A DNA stretch of 64,000 bases from Aquabacter sediminis (GTDB lineage: Bacteria > Pseudomonadota > Alphaproteobacteria > Rhizobiales > Xanthobacteraceae), in the NCBI RefSeq assembly GCF_028863665.1, contig NZ_JARBFX010000004.1, forward strand, positions 310,001-374,000, written 5' to 3'. The notes under the pieces were generated by a model, which saw only the letters and a program-made list of their open reading frames with translations, searched no databases and was not told the DNA's origin. Both the position numbers and the translations under genes were made by a program. This document shows positions 9,594 through 19,100 of the stretch, one piece after another; positions within the stretch are counted from its first letter, which is position 1; every line of letters starts with the position of its first letter.

Positions 9594-9655
9594 GATTGGT
9601 GATGACTGTATGTGACGAGATGCTAAAGTGACGCTGAAGCTGAAGGAGCGAAGCG

Positions 9656-10330
9656 GTGAGGGGAGAGGCCACGCCGCGCCTGCGTGAGGCGCTGGAGGAC
9701 GACATCGTCGCCGGCCGGCTGCGGCCGGGGCAGCGGCTGGACGAGGTGGGCCTCGCCGAACGCTTCCAGGTCTCGCGCACCCCTATCCGGGAGGCGCTGA
9801 TCCAGCTGGCGTCCTCGGGCCTGGTTGAAATCCGTCCCCGGCGCGGGGCCTTCGTGGTGCTGCTTGGCCCGCGCGAACTGGTTGAGTCCTTCGAGCTCAT
9901 GTCGGAAGTGGAAGGCGCCTGCGCGCGCCTGGCCGCCCAGCGCATGGAGCCGGACGACCGCGCGGCGCTGGAGGCGGCGCACCGCGCCTGCGCGGAGGCG
10001 GTGGCGGCGGGCGATACGGGCGCCTATTACCCGGCCAATGCGGTGTTCCACCAGGCCATTTATGACGCCACCGGAAACCGCATTCTGGCGGCGGAGGCGC
10101 GCCGGCTCCAGCGACGGCTTCAGCCGTATCGGCGCCTGCAATTGCGTGTCTCGCGCCGCATGGATGCCTCCTTCGCCGAGCACGAGGCCATTCTCACCGC
10201 CTTGCTCGCGGGGAACGGGGAGGCCGCCGCGGCCGCCATGCGCGCCCATGTGCTGGTGCAGGGCGAGCGCTTCCTCTCCCTCCTCACAGCCTTGCAGGAC
10301 GAGACCGAAGGCACCGCCGCCACCGGGTGA
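9656..10330 (+). CDS. matR: GntR-family regulator with FCD domain, probable malonate-operon regulator
   Basis: 224 residues from a GTG at 9656 with AAGGAG six bases upstream. Residues 1-70 are a winged helix-turn-helix (AERFQVSRTPIREALIQLASSGLVE), and 75-215 an all-helical FCD effector domain with the metal-binding style histidines FHQAIYDATGN and MRAHVLVQ. Divergent placement from matA, as for rhizobial matR, makes it the likely malonate-responsive regulator. FCD domains bind small carboxylates, which fits, but the ligand is inferred. Confidence 0.82.
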   Translation: MRGEATPRLREALEDDIVAGRLRPGQRLDEVGLAERFQVSRTPIREALIQLASSGLVEIRPRRGAFVVLLGPRELVESFELMSEVEGACARLAAQRMEPDDRAALEAAHRACAEAVAAGDTGAYYPANAVFHQAIYDATGNRILAAEARRLQRRLQPYRRLQLRVSRRMDASFAEHEAILTALLAGNGEAAAAAMRAHVLVQGERFLSLLTALQDETEGTAATG

Positions 10331-10476
10331 CCTGCCTTCGACTTATGGCGCATTCACAGCGCGCTCCTGGCATGGCCCAAGTGGAGGCGGATGCGGCCGG
10401 GGAGGCACAGCGTCGCTCTTGCCCCTGCGCCAGCCCCCCGCCACAGTCCCGACAACAAGACCGGGAGGCCGACGCC

Positions 10477-12099
10477 ATGGCGGGGGAAGTGGACGACATC
10501 TTCGATTATATCGTGGTGGGCGCGGGCACCGCCGGCTGCGTTCTCGCCAATCGGCTCTCGCAAGACCCCAACATGCGCGTGGCGGTGGTGGAGGCGGGGC
10601 GGCGCGATGACTGGATCTGGTTCCACATTCCCGTCGGCTATCTCTATGCCACCGGCAACCCTCGCGCCGACTGGTGCTTCAAGACCGAGCCGGAGCCCGG
10701 CCTCAATGGCCGCGCGCTGAACTATCCGCGCGGCAAGGTGATCGGCGGCTCGTCCGCCATCAATGGCATGATCTCCATGCGCGGCCAGGCGGCCGATTAT
10801 GACCATTGGCGGCAATTGGGCCTTCCCGGCTGGGGCTGGGACGATCTCGCGCCCCTCTTCAAGGGCAATGAGGACCATTTCCTCGGCCCCAACGCCCATC
10901 ACGGCAAGGGGGGAGAATGGCGGGTGGAATTTCCGCGCATGACCTGGCCGCTGCTGGACGCCGTGCGGCAGGCGGCGGGCGAGGCGGGCATCCGCGCGGT
11001 GGAGGATTTCAACACCGGCGACAATGAGGGCGCCGGCTATTTCCACGTTAACCAGAAGCGCGGCGTCCGCTGGAGCGCGGCGCGCGGCTTCCTCAAACCC
11101 GTGCTGGATCGCGACAACCTGTTCATGATCACCGCCTCCCATGTGCGCAAGGTGCTGATCGAGAACCGCCGGGCCACCGGCGTGGTGGTGACCGGCCGCG
11201 CCGGGCCGCGCACGCTCATTGCCCGCCGGGAGGTGATCCTCGCCGCCGGTGCGGTGGGTTCGCCGCAATTGCTTATGCTGTCGGGCGTCGGGCCGGGGGA
11301 GCATCTCAAGGACAAGGGCATCGATGTCGCCCATCACCTGCCCGGCGTCGGCGGCAATCTGCAGGACCATCTGCAATTGCGGCTCATCTATAAGCTCCAA
11401 GGCATCGGCACCCTCAACACGCGCTACCATTCCCTGCTCGGCAAAGCCTGGATGGGCGCCCAATATGCCCTGTTCCGGCGCGGTCCCTTGACCATGGCGC
11501 CCTCGCAGCTGGGCATCTTCACCCGCTCCGATGCCCGGCAGGAGCGGGCGAACATCGAGTTCCACGTCCAGCCCTTGTCGCTGGACAAGTTCGGCGAGCC
11601 GCTGCACCGCTTCCCCGCTTTCACCATGAGCGTGTGCAATCTGCGCCCCACCTCGCGCGGCACCATCCGGCTGAGGGACAACGCCTTTTCCTCCGCCCCC
11701 GAGATCAGGCCCGGTTATCTCGCCACCGAGGAGGACCGGCAGGTGGCGGCCGATTCCATCCGGGTGGCCCGGCGCATCGTTGGCCAGAAGGCCCTTGCCC
11801 CCTATACGCCGCAGGAGATCCTGCCCGGTCCCGCCGTGCCGGATGAGGACAGCGCGCTGGCGCGGGCGGCGGGCGATATCGGCACCACCATTTTCCACCC
11901 CGTGGGAACGGCCAAGATGGGCCTGCCCTCCGATCCCTCGGCGGTGGTGGATGCGCGGCTGAAAGTGCTGGGGCTGGAGGGGCTCCGGGTGGTGGACGCC
12001 TCCGTCATGCCCACCATCACGTCGGGCAACACCAACACGCCCACCCTCGTCATCGCCGAGAAGGGGGCGCGCATGATCCTGGAGGATGCCCGCGCCTGA
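10477..12099 (+). CDS. GMC-family FAD oxidoreductase (choline/alcohol dehydrogenase-like)
   Basis: 540 residues from ATG at 10477 with GGGAGG upstream. The FAD dinucleotide-binding motif is VVGAGTAGCVLANRL (about 13-27), followed by the first GMC signature around YPRGKVIGGSSAING, the second near GAVGSPQLLMLSGVGP, and the C-terminal catalytic segment HPVGTAKMG plus SGNTNTPTLVIAEKGA. It should oxidise a primary alcohol to the aldehyde with FAD; the motif pattern is closest to BetA/AlkJ-type dehydrogenases but does not fix the substrate. It follows matR by about 150 bases and has no obvious pathway partner. Confidence 0.85.
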   Translation: MAGEVDDIFDYIVVGAGTAGCVLANRLSQDPNMRVAVVEAGRRDDWIWFHIPVGYLYATGNPRADWCFKTEPEPGLNGRALNYPRGKVIGGSSAINGMISMRGQAADYDHWRQLGLPGWGWDDLAPLFKGNEDHFLGPNAHHGKGGEWRVEFPRMTWPLLDAVRQAAGEAGIRAVEDFNTGDNEGAGYFHVNQKRGVRWSAARGFLKPVLDRDNLFMITASHVRKVLIENRRATGVVVTGRAGPRTLIARREVILAAGAVGSPQLLMLSGVGPGEHLKDKGIDVAHHLPGVGGNLQDHLQLRLIYKLQGIGTLNTRYHSLLGKAWMGAQYALFRRGPLTMAPSQLGIFTRSDARQERANIEFHVQPLSLDKFGEPLHRFPAFTMSVCNLRPTSRGTIRLRDNAFSSAPEIRPGYLATEEDRQVAADSIRVARRIVGQKALAPYTPQEILPGPAVPDEDSALARAAGDIGTTIFHPVGTAKMGLPSDPSAVVDARLKVLGLEGLRVVDASVMPTITSGNTNTPTLVIAEKGARMILEDARA

Positions 12100-12167
12100 G
12101 GGCGGCTTGCCAATGGTGTAATCTCCCCGCCACCCCCATATGAGGGGGGCGATTCGGAGCTTTGGCC

Positions 12168-13193
12168 TTGGCGCAGCAGGCGGATTTCTTCGCCCTGATG
12201 AATCTGGACGAGGGCGAGGCGGTGCATAAGCCCCGCCGCCGCGCCCGCACGGCCGCCGTGCGCCCCGCGCCCGAGCCGGTGGCGCCGCCCGTGCCCGAAA
12301 TCGCCTATGACGCGCAATATGAGGCCTGGGCCTGCGAGCTGGAGCGCACCGGGCGCTATCGCATCCTGCGCCGGCTGGAATTCCCCCCCGTGGTGCCCCG
12401 GCCTCTCAAGGCGGGGGAAAAGCTCGCAATCATCATCGACACCGAGACCACCGGCCTCGACCCCACCAAGGAAGAGGTGATCGAGCTGGGCATGGTGGCC
12501 TTCGCCTATGGGGAGGATGGCGCGGTGGGCGATGTGATCGCCACCTATAGCCAGCTCCGCGAACCCTCCGTGCCCATCAGCGCCGAGATCACCAAGCTCA
12601 CCGGCATCACGCCGGAGATGGTGAAGGGCCATGCGCTGGATCTCGACGAGGTGGCCCGCTTCATTGCCCCCGCCGCCTTGGTCATCGCCCACAATGCCCG
12701 CTTCGACCGCCCCTTCTGCGAGCGCCTGCTGCCGGACTTCGCCCACAAGGCCTGGGCCTGCTCGGCCTCGCAGGTCGATTGGTCGGGCTTCGGCTTCGAG
12801 GGAGTGAAGCTTGGCTATCTGGTGGGCCAGTCCGGCTGGTTTCACAATGGCCACCGCGCCGTGGATGATTGCCAGGCGCTCCTTGCCGTGCTCGGAGCGC
12901 CCTTGAAGGAGGCGGAGGGCATCGCCTTTTCCCGGCTGCTTTCCACCGCCCGCCTTCCCACCTTCCGCGTCTGGGCGGAAGGCGCGCCCTTCGACATGAA
13001 GGACCATCTGAAGAAGCGCGGCTATCGCTGGAATGACGGCTCCGACGGGCGGCCCAAATCCTGGTGGATCGAGGTGCCGGAGGCGGGCCTCGCGGACGAA
13101 TTGGCCTATCTCAAGGCCGAGATCTATCTGCGCGAGGTGGACCTGATGGTCCAGAAGATCACTGCCTTCGAGCGGTTTCGGCCGGGGGTGTGA
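12168..13193 (+). CDS. DEDDh 3'-5' exonuclease (DnaQ-like)
   Basis: About 341 residues. No ATG fits well; TTG at 12168 lies eight bases after GGAG, while TTG at 12162 and ATG at 12198 are alternatives. After an 85-residue leader the exonuclease fold shows ExoI IIDTETTGLD (the DEDD Asp and Glu), ExoII AHNARFDRPF, and ExoIII GHRAVDDCQA with the catalytic His and Asp. The C-terminal 100 residues include KKRGYRWNDG, a tail known from alphaproteobacterial DnaQ-like proteins. It likely trims 3' DNA or RNA ends; it lacks the context of a replicative epsilon subunit. Confidence 0.82.
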   Translation: MAQQADFFALMNLDEGEAVHKPRRRARTAAVRPAPEPVAPPVPEIAYDAQYEAWACELERTGRYRILRRLEFPPVVPRPLKAGEKLAIIIDTETTGLDPTKEEVIELGMVAFAYGEDGAVGDVIATYSQLREPSVPISAEITKLTGITPEMVKGHALDLDEVARFIAPAALVIAHNARFDRPFCERLLPDFAHKAWACSASQVDWSGFGFEGVKLGYLVGQSGWFHNGHRAVDDCQALLAVLGAPLKEAEGIAFSRLLSTARLPTFRVWAEGAPFDMKDHLKKRGYRWNDGSDGRPKSWWIEVPEAGLADELAYLKAEIYLREVDLMVQKITAFERFRPGV

Positions 13194-13217
13194 GGCCTCC
13201 GGCGCGGGCCGGATCTG

Positions 13218-13715
13218 TCACAGGCAGGATTGGGCGGTGCCCGCCACGATCTTCGGCTCGGCGATGCGGGACCAGTTGCCGTTGGCATTGCGCCACTGTT
13301 CCTTGCGCGAGAAGGTCGTCTGCGCCAGCTTGGCGTTCAGCACGATGGTGATGGCGGGTCCTGCCTGCTTGAACTGGGGTGTGAAATCGGCCCCCTCGCG
13401 CCCGAACGCATAGGTGCCTTCGCCGATGGTGGCGCCGGTCTTGGCATCGCAGAGCTTCAGGTCGAACGATCCGGACGCGCTGGTGGGCAGCTTCTCGATA
13501 TAGACGAGGTATCTGTCGCCCATATTCATCACTTGGCCCACATAGAGGCGCTCTTGCTGGTCCAGGGAGGGCTCGCGGCTCAAGCGAGCGGCGATACTGG
13601 CCACGTCCTCCGCGAGTTTGCCCGGATCCATGAATGTCCGATAGGCGATCACCGTGCCGACGATGGTGGCGATGAAGCCGATCACGGCCATGATCCGCTC
13701 AAGGATGGTCCACAT
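13218..13715 (-). CDS. Hypothetical membrane-anchored protein
   Basis: 165 residues. One hydrophobic segment at 8-26 (IMAVIGFIATIVGTVIAY) is followed by a soluble, probably beta-rich domain with two cysteines (LKLCDAKTG and the C-terminal QSCL) that could pair. I do not recognise the family. It is convergent with the exonuclease gene (24 bases between stops), and its 5' side faces the LysR gene's end, so it is probably monocistronic. Confidence 0.55.
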   Translation of the reverse strand: MWTILERIMAVIGFIATIVGTVIAYRTFMDPGKLAEDVASIAARLSREPSLDQQERLYVGQVMNMGDRYLVYIEKLPTSASGSFDLKLCDAKTGATIGEGTYAFGREGADFTPQFKQAGPAITIVLNAKLAQTTFSRKEQWRNANGNWSRIAEPKIVAGTAQSCL

Positions 13716-13784
13716 GCCGCCTATCCCCCGCCCAACGCAAAGGTAGGGCCATGCCCCGCAGGTGTCGAGGCGGCATGGGGCGGC

Positions 13785-14693
13785 TCACCCCGCCTTCGGC
13801 GGCGCCAGGGCCCGAAGCGCCTTGGTGAGATGTTCGGCGAACTGCGCCCCCGCCAGCGGCAGGCTGCGGCCGCGCAATTGGGCGAGCACCATGTCGGCGC
13901 CGGCCAGATCATCGATCTGGCGCACCACGATGCCGGGCGGCATGGCGGCGGGGAGCGCGCCCAGCTCGATCTGGAACGAGATCATGCCGCAATGGGCCAC
14001 CAGCCCGCGCAGCATCTCGAAGGAATTGCATTCCGCCGCCACCGAGAAGCGCAACCCTGAGCGGGCGATGCTCTCCTCAATCATCTGCCGCCCGCCCGTG
14101 CTGCGCTCGGCCAAAGCCAGCGCATACCCGGTGCAATCGGACAGGCGCAGCGACGTGCGCGCGGCGAGCGGATGGTCCGCCGGCAGGAGGGCGACGAGGC
14201 GCTGGGGCAAGGTGGTGAGCAGGCGCAGCGAGCCGACAAAGGGCGGGCGGAACACCAGCACCAGGTCCACCTCATAGGCGGTGAGCAGCGCCACGGCGCG
14301 CTCATGGTCGGCCACCGACACCTCGAAATTCATCAGCGGATAGCGCTTGCGGAAGGCGGCGATCTGCTGGGGCAGGAAATCGTGCGCCAGCGCCTGGCTG
14401 CAGGCGATCTTCACCGTGCCGCGTTTCAGGCCGCGCAAATCCTCGATCTGGGAGCGCATGCGCTCCGCGTCGGCCAGTTGCTCGCGCAGATAGGCCACGA
14501 ACACCTCGCCCGCCGCGCTCAATTGAACGCCGCGCGGGCGGCGTTCCAGGAGCTTGGCGTCCAGTTCCTCCTCCAGATCCATGATGCGGCGGTTGAGGGC
14601 GGACGGCGTCACGTTCAGCCGCTCCGCCGCCCGGCGGATGGAGCCGGTGCGGGCCACCTCGTCCATGTAGCGCAGGAAGCGGAGATGGCGCAT
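13785..14693 (-). CDS. LysR-family regulator divergent from the ring-cleavage operon
   Basis: 302 residues from ATG at 14693; a longer TTG-initiated frame (to 14735) exists but would place extra basic residues before the usual HTH start. Residues 1-60 form the winged HTH (GSIRRAAERLNVTPSALNRRI), and 85-290 the periplasmic-binding-like effector domain. It is transcribed away from the cysteine hydrolase operon, just as LysR-type AtzR lies beside atzDEF in the cyanuric acid pathway of Pseudomonas sp. ADP. Control of the 14.8-24.3 kb operon in response to a pathway compound is inferred. Confidence 0.82.
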   Translation of the reverse strand: MRHLRFLRYMDEVARTGSIRRAAERLNVTPSALNRRIMDLEEELDAKLLERRPRGVQLSAAGEVFVAYLREQLADAERMRSQIEDLRGLKRGTVKIACSQALAHDFLPQQIAAFRKRYPLMNFEVSVADHERAVALLTAYEVDLVLVFRPPFVGSLRLLTTLPQRLVALLPADHPLAARTSLRLSDCTGYALALAERSTGGRQMIEESIARSGLRFSVAAECNSFEMLRGLVAHCGMISFQIELGALPAAMPPGIVVRQIDDLAGADMVLAQLRGRSLPLAGAQFAEHLTKALRALAPPKAG

Positions 14694-14862
14694 GGCGGGC
14701 CTTGGACGCAGGAAAGTTCGTAGCCTAATCGGCAACGCAATGTATCAAAATCGGCTATGGATCGCATCACCGATCGTGCCTAGGCTGTGTCACGAAAGGA
14801 TCATGTTGCGGCGCACCGGAACGGACCGGCCCGGGCCAGCGACAAGGTTTCGTGAGCCGCCC

Positions 14863-15615
14863 ATGCCCCCTTCATCCTCCGGCACTTTGAGCTTCGCGCG
14901 CCCCCGCCCTGCGCCGCGCCTCGCGACCTTCGCGGCGGAGCCGCAGTCGGCGGAACTGGACCTTTCCACCACTGCCCTCGTGGTGGTGGACATGCAGAAC
15001 GACTTCCTCCACGCGGACGGCTGGTTCCCCCGCTCCGGCGTCGACCCGGCGCCCCTCAAGGCCGTCATCCCCGCCATTTCCCGCCTCGCCGCGGCAGCGC
15101 GGGCGGCTGATGTGCCGGTGGTGTTCGTCAATTGGGGCGTGCGGGCGGACGTGGCCGAATTGCCGCCGCTGGTGCTGGCCAAGGGCTCGGCGGGCGGCAC
15201 GCGGCCGGTCTATGGCGATCCCTCGCCCGGCGGGCGCGGGCGCATCACGGTCGCCACCGACTGGGGCGCGGAGGTGGTGGAGGAGCTGGCACCGCAGGAG
15301 GGCGATCTCCTGGTGCACAAGCACCGCCTCAGCGGCTTCACGGACAATGAGCTGGATTCTGTGCTGCGCAATCGCGGCATCGACACCTTGCTGTTCACCG
15401 GCATCAATATCGACCGCTGCGTCTTCTCCACCCTCTGCGACGCCTCGTTCCTGGGCTATGGCTGCGTGCTGGTGGAAGATGCCTGCGCCACCCCATCCCC
15501 CGATTATGTGCGCGACGCCATCCTCTATCTCGTGCGCCTGCTCTATGGCGCCACCGCCTCGGCCGACGCGCTGACGGCCGCTTTCCAACAACAAGAAACC
15601 AAAGACAAACCTTGA
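14863..15615 (+). CDS. Isochorismatase-family cysteine hydrolase, RutB-like (ureido-amide hydrolase candidate)
   Basis: 250 residues from ATG at 14863; ATG at 14803 with a close AAGGA is a real alternative. The catalytic triad is visible: Asp43 in VVVDMQNDF, Lys153 in VHKHRLSGF, and Cys186 in INIDRCVFST. The stretch ELAPQEGDLLV...SGFTDNELDSVLRNRGI resembles RutB (ureidoacrylate amidohydrolase); biuret hydrolase belongs to the same family. First gene of an operon with ring-opening amidohydrolases, so it probably cleaves a ureido or biuret product after ring opening. The exact substrate is unproven. Confidence 0.82.
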   Translation: MPPSSSGTLSFARPRPAPRLATFAAEPQSAELDLSTTALVVVDMQNDFLHADGWFPRSGVDPAPLKAVIPAISRLAAAARAADVPVVFVNWGVRADVAELPPLVLAKGSAGGTRPVYGDPSPGGRGRITVATDWGAEVVEELAPQEGDLLVHKHRLSGFTDNELDSVLRNRGIDTLLFTGINIDRCVFSTLCDASFLGYGCVLVEDACATPSPDYVRDAILYLVRLLYGATASADALTAAFQQQETKDKP

Positions 15616-15635
15616 CCAGAAGGGAAGTTCTTCCG

Positions 15636-16700
15636 ATGCCGTTCAAGTCCCTGACCCGACGTGCGCTTGCCCGACGCGCCCTTGCTACCGTGGCGGCCGG
15701 CCTGACCCTCGGGCTTGCCTTTGGCCTGTCCGCCGCCCCGGCGGCGGCGCAGACCAAGATCAAGCTGGTGCTCAACTGGAAGTATCAAGGCCCGCAGGCC
15801 ATGTTCTTCCTGGCCGAGGACAATGGATACTTCAAGGCCGAGGGCCTCGACGTGACCATCGACCAGGGCAACGGCTCCGGCGCCGCCGTGCCGCTGGTGG
15901 CCAACGGCACCTATGATGCCGGCTTCGGCGACATCAATGCCCTCATCGAGCTGGTGGCCAAGAAGCCCGAGGACGCGCCCATCGCCGTCTATGTGATGTT
16001 CAACCAGCCTCCCTTCACCATCGCGGTGAAGGCCGACAGCCCCATCAAGACCCCGCAGGACCTGGTGGGCAAGACGCTCGGCGGGGCCGCCAATGACGGC
16101 GCGCTGAAGCTGTTCCCGGCCTTCTGCAAGCTGGCCAAGATCGATTGCTCGGGCATCAAGATCGTCAACATGCAGCCCAATCTGCGCGAGCAGATGCTGA
16201 TGCAGGGCCAGGTGGACGGCGTGTTCGGCTATGTGAATACCATCCGCTTCTCGGCCAAGATGATCGGCATCGAGGACAGCCAGATCCGCTACATCAATTA
16301 TGGCGATTACGGCATGGACCTCTATTCCAACGCCATCATCGTCTCCCAGAAACTGGTGAAGGAAAAGCCGGAGGCGGTGAAGGGCCTGGTGCGGGCGCTG
16401 AACAAGGGCCTCATCGACATGCTCAAGGACCCCAAGGCCGGCGTCGCGGCGGTTCAGAAGCGCGAGCCGCTCATCAAGCCGCAGGTGGAACTGGAGCGCC
16501 TGGAGGCGACGCTGCGCTCGGAGATGAACCATCCCGAGATCGCCAAGATCGGCCTCGGCAATGTGGACCCGGTGCGCCTGAAGCAGGCCATCGACATCCT
16601 GGTGGACGCCAACAAGCTGCCCACGACCCCCAAGGTCGACCAGGTCTTCACCCCGGCCTTCCTGCCGCCGGTGGCCGACCTGCCCAAGAAGCTGTTCTGA
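15636..16700 (+). CDS. ABC transporter substrate-binding protein, NMT1/THI5-like (first copy)
   Basis: 354 residues from ATG at 15636, preceded by AAGGGAAG. A signal peptide ends near LSAAPAAAQ. The mature domain starts IKLVLNWKYQGPQAMFFLAEDNGYF, the SsuA/THI5 pattern used by importers of thiamin pyrimidines, riboflavin, sulfonates and related ring compounds. It is a paralogue of the binding protein at 20.7 kb: both carry [22 protein letters not shown] and the DLYSN-I-VSQKL segment. With that protein it would serve the single permease and ATPase of the operon. Confidence 0.88.
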   Translation: MPFKSLTRRALARRALATVAAGLTLGLAFGLSAAPAAAQTKIKLVLNWKYQGPQAMFFLAEDNGYFKAEGLDVTIDQGNGSGAAVPLVANGTYDAGFGDINALIELVAKKPEDAPIAVYVMFNQPPFTIAVKADSPIKTPQDLVGKTLGGAANDGALKLFPAFCKLAKIDCSGIKIVNMQPNLREQMLMQGQVDGVFGYVNTIRFSAKMIGIEDSQIRYINYGDYGMDLYSNAIIVSQKLVKEKPEAVKGLVRALNKGLIDMLKDPKAGVAAVQKREPLIKPQVELERLEATLRSEMNHPEIAKIGLGNVDPVRLKQAIDILVDANKLPTTPKVDQVFTPAFLPPVADLPKKLF

Positions 16701-16768
16701 CCCGGCGTTACGGACCGCCTCCTCCTGACCTCCGGCCGGCGCCGGCCGCGCCGGTCCATGACGAGCCC

Positions 16769-16797
16769 CACCTTCCCCCCAGCGGGGGAGGGCAGGG
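16769..16797 (+). other. GC hairpin between first binding-protein gene and SDR gene
   Basis: A run of C (ending near 16780) and a complementary GGGGGAGGG run form a near-perfect hairpin in the 152-base gap after the binding-protein stop. No T-run follows. It may protect the upstream message or reduce read-through; the rest of the gap shows nothing recognisable. Confidence 0.4.
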
Positions 16798-16852
16798 CGG
16801 GGTGTGCCCCGCGCCGCCCGCTTGCTTTCAATCAAGAACCCCCGGACGTGCC

Positions 16853-17644
16853 ATGGACCTCAAGCTGAAAGATCGCGTCGCCTTCATCACCGGCCCCGCC
16901 AAGGGCATGGGCGCCGCCGTCACCCTCGCCTTCGCCGCCGAGGGCTGCCGCCTGGCCTTGGTGGGCCGGGACACGGGCGCCATCGGGCCGGTGGCGGAAG
17001 AGGCGCGGGCCAAGGGCGCAGAGGTGATCGTCCTCGGCTGTGACCTGACCGATGCGGCGGCCTGCGAGGTCGCGGCAGCGCAGGCGCTGGAGGCGTTCGG
17101 CGCCATCGACATCCTCGTCAACATTGCCGGCGGCTCCGGTCCCATCGGCAAGACCGGGGTCGAGACCACGCCCGAGGAGTTCGACGACATCGTCACCCTC
17201 AACATGAATGGTTGCTTCCACACCATGCGCGCGGTGCTCCCGGGCATGATCGCGCGCCGCTACGGCAAGGTGGTGAATGTGGGCGGCACCTTCGGCATGC
17301 GGGGCCGCGCCGGGCGGATGGCCTATTCCGCTTCCAAATGGGGCCTGCGCGGCATCACCAAGAGCTTCGCGCTGGAGGTGGGGCCGCACAATATCAATGT
17401 GAATTGCGTTGCCCCCGGCATGGTGGACGGCCCGCGTTTCCGCGAGAAAGTGTGTGCCAATATGGCGGCCAAGCTGAACATCACGGTGGAGGAGGCCATG
17501 GAGCGCCACGCCGCCGACTATGCGCTGCGGCGGGTGACGCAGGACGAGGACGTGGCCAATGCCTGCCTCTTCCTCGCCTCCGACGTGTCACGCCAGCTCA
17601 CCGGCATCGACCTGCCGGTGGATGGCGGCTGGGCCATGCTGTGA
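16853..17644 (+). CDS. SDR-family oxidoreductase
   Basis: 263 residues from ATG at 16853. Classical short-chain dehydrogenase: cofactor glycine motif TGPAKGMGAAV (about 14-24), NIAGG (the NNAG equivalent), and the active-site Tyr and Lys in AYSASKWGLRG, but the catalytic serine position reads GGTFG rather than the common S-S/G pattern. The residue after the second strand (GRDTG) favours NADP. It sits between the two binding-protein genes and directly before the dihydroorotase-like gene (10 bases), so it probably oxidises or reduces a pathway heterocycle or its ring-opened product. Confidence 0.85.
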   Translation: MDLKLKDRVAFITGPAKGMGAAVTLAFAAEGCRLALVGRDTGAIGPVAEEARAKGAEVIVLGCDLTDAAACEVAAAQALEAFGAIDILVNIAGGSGPIGKTGVETTPEEFDDIVTLNMNGCFHTMRAVLPGMIARRYGKVVNVGGTFGMRGRAGRMAYSASKWGLRGITKSFALEVGPHNINVNCVAPGMVDGPRFREKVCANMAAKLNITVEEAMERHAADYALRRVTQDEDVANACLFLASDVSRQLTGIDLPVDGGWAML

Positions 17645-17654
17645 GGAGGACGGA

Positions 17655-19100
17655 ATGAGCGATCAGGATTTCCCCGCCGACCTCGTCATCACCGGCGGAC
17701 AGGTTGTCACCCACGAGACCGTCCGCCCCGCCGCCATCGCGGTGAAGGACGGGCGCATCGTGGCGGTGGGCGAGGAAGGCGCCATGCCCGCCGCCCGGCA
17801 GACCTTCGATGCCACGGGCCTGCACATCCTCCCCGGCGCCATCGACGTGCACGTGCATTTCCGCGATCCCGGCTACACCCACAAGGAAGACTTTGAGAGC
17901 GGCACGGCGGCGGCGGCCTTTGGCGGCGTCACCACCGTCTTCGACATGCCCAACACCATTCCGACCGTGGCTGACGCGGCGAGCCTTGCGGAAAAGCACG
18001 CCATCGCCAGCGCGAAGGCCCATGTGGATTACGGCCTCTATGCGGTGCTGGGCGAGGAGAGCCTTGCCCATGTGCCGACGCTGGTCGAGGGCGGGATCAT
18101 CGGCTTCAAGCTCTATATGGGCAACACCTTCGGCCGCATCCCCTCGCCCTCTACCGGGGCCATGCTGGAGGCGTTTGAGCTGGTGGCGCCCACCGGCAAG
18201 CGCGTCTCGCTGCATGCGGAAACCAATTCCATCATGGAGCGCCGCCAATCCCGCCTGGTGGAGGCCGGCCGTACCGATGCCCTTGCCCATCTCGCCTCGC
18301 GGCCTGCCGTTGTGGCGGTGGAGGCGGTGGCCCGCGCGGCGATCCTGGCCGAATGGACCGGCGCGCGCATCCACATCCTCCATATCTCCTCGGCCGCCGA
18401 GTTGGTCCCGCTGCGCGACGCCAAGGCGCGGGGCGTGGACATTACGGGGGAGACCGGCGCACATTATCTGATGCTGGCGGCGGAGGAGTATGGCCGCTGG
18501 GGCGGCATCATCCGCGTCAATCCCCCGGTGCGCGAGGCGGCAAACCAGGGGCCGCTCTGGGCGGCGCTCAGGGACGGCACCATCGACATGATCGCCACCG
18601 ACCACGCGCCCCATACCCCGGAAGAAAAGACCCGGCCGGACATCTGGACGGTCGATTGCGGCTTCCCGGGCGTCGAGACGCAGATCCCTCTCATGCTGAC
18701 CGAGGTGGCGGCCGGGCGCATGGCGCTCACGGATCTCGTGCGCTGGAGCGCCTATAATCCGGCCAAGGTCTGGGGCCTCTATCCCCGCAAGGGGGCGATC
18801 CAGTCTGGGGCCGACGCGGATCTGGCCTTTATCGATCTCGACCGGCGCTGGACCATTGACGACGCGGCCCTCCAGTCCCGCTCCAAGGTCTCGCCCTGGC
18901 ATGGCCGGGAGGTGCAGGGCCTGCCGGTGCACACCATGGTGCGCGGGCGCTTCGTGATGAAGGACCGCACCTTGATGGCCGACACGCGCGGACATGGCCG
19001 CTCGGTCCACGCCATCCAGGACGTGGGCACCCCCAGCCCCCGCCACACCGATGAGACACTGGCCGCCGTGGTGGCGCAGCGACCGGAGGCGGCCGCATGA
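17655..19100 (+). CDS. Dihydroorotase/allantoinase-type cyclic amidohydrolase
   Basis: 481 residues from ATG at 17655 with GGAGGA upstream. All binuclear metal-site elements are present: His66 and His68 in GAIDVHVHFRDPG, carbamylatable Lys152 in GFKLYMG, His187 in LHAET, His243 in HILHISS, and Asp316 in TDHAPHTPEEK. The TDHAPHTPEEK pattern is shared by allantoinase and dihydroorotase and is less like dihydropyrimidinase. It should hydrolyse a cyclic amide or ureide. A biosynthetic dihydroorotase is unlikely in this catabolic operon. The next gene starts within its stop (ATGA). Confidence 0.86.
   Translation: MSDQDFPADLVITGGQVVTHETVRPAAIAVKDGRIVAVGEEGAMPAARQTFDATGLHILPGAIDVHVHFRDPGYTHKEDFESGTAAAAFGGVTTVFDMPNTIPTVADAASLAEKHAIASAKAHVDYGLYAVLGEESLAHVPTLVEGGIIGFKLYMGNTFGRIPSPSTGAMLEAFELVAPTGKRVSLHAETNSIMERRQSRLVEAGRTDALAHLASRPAVVAVEAVARAAILAEWTGARIHILHISSAAELVPLRDAKARGVDITGETGAHYLMLAAEEYGRWGGIIRVNPPVREAANQGPLWAALRDGTIDMIATDHAPHTPEEKTRPDIWTVDCGFPGVETQIPLMLTEVAAGRMALTDLVRWSAYNPAKVWGLYPRKGAIQSGADADLAFIDLDRRWTIDDAALQSRSKVSPWHGREVQGLPVHTMVRGRFVMKDRTLMADTRGHGRSVHAIQDVGTPSPRHTDETLAAVVAQRPEAAA

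Noticed and set aside
9414-9655. A tRNA or small RNA in the matA-matR gap
   Set aside because: No cloverleaf or terminator was found; the AT-rich stretch is better explained as a divergent promoter with a regulator site.
14759-14775. GATCG/CGATC palindrome upstream of the cysteine hydrolase as LysR site
   Set aside because: Only five-base arms, which occur often by chance in such DNA; kept out of the feature list.
17655-19100. Biosynthetic dihydroorotase (pyrC)
   Set aside because: The catabolic operon, the neighbouring importer and the allantoinase-like TDHAPHTPEEK make a housekeeping role unlikely.
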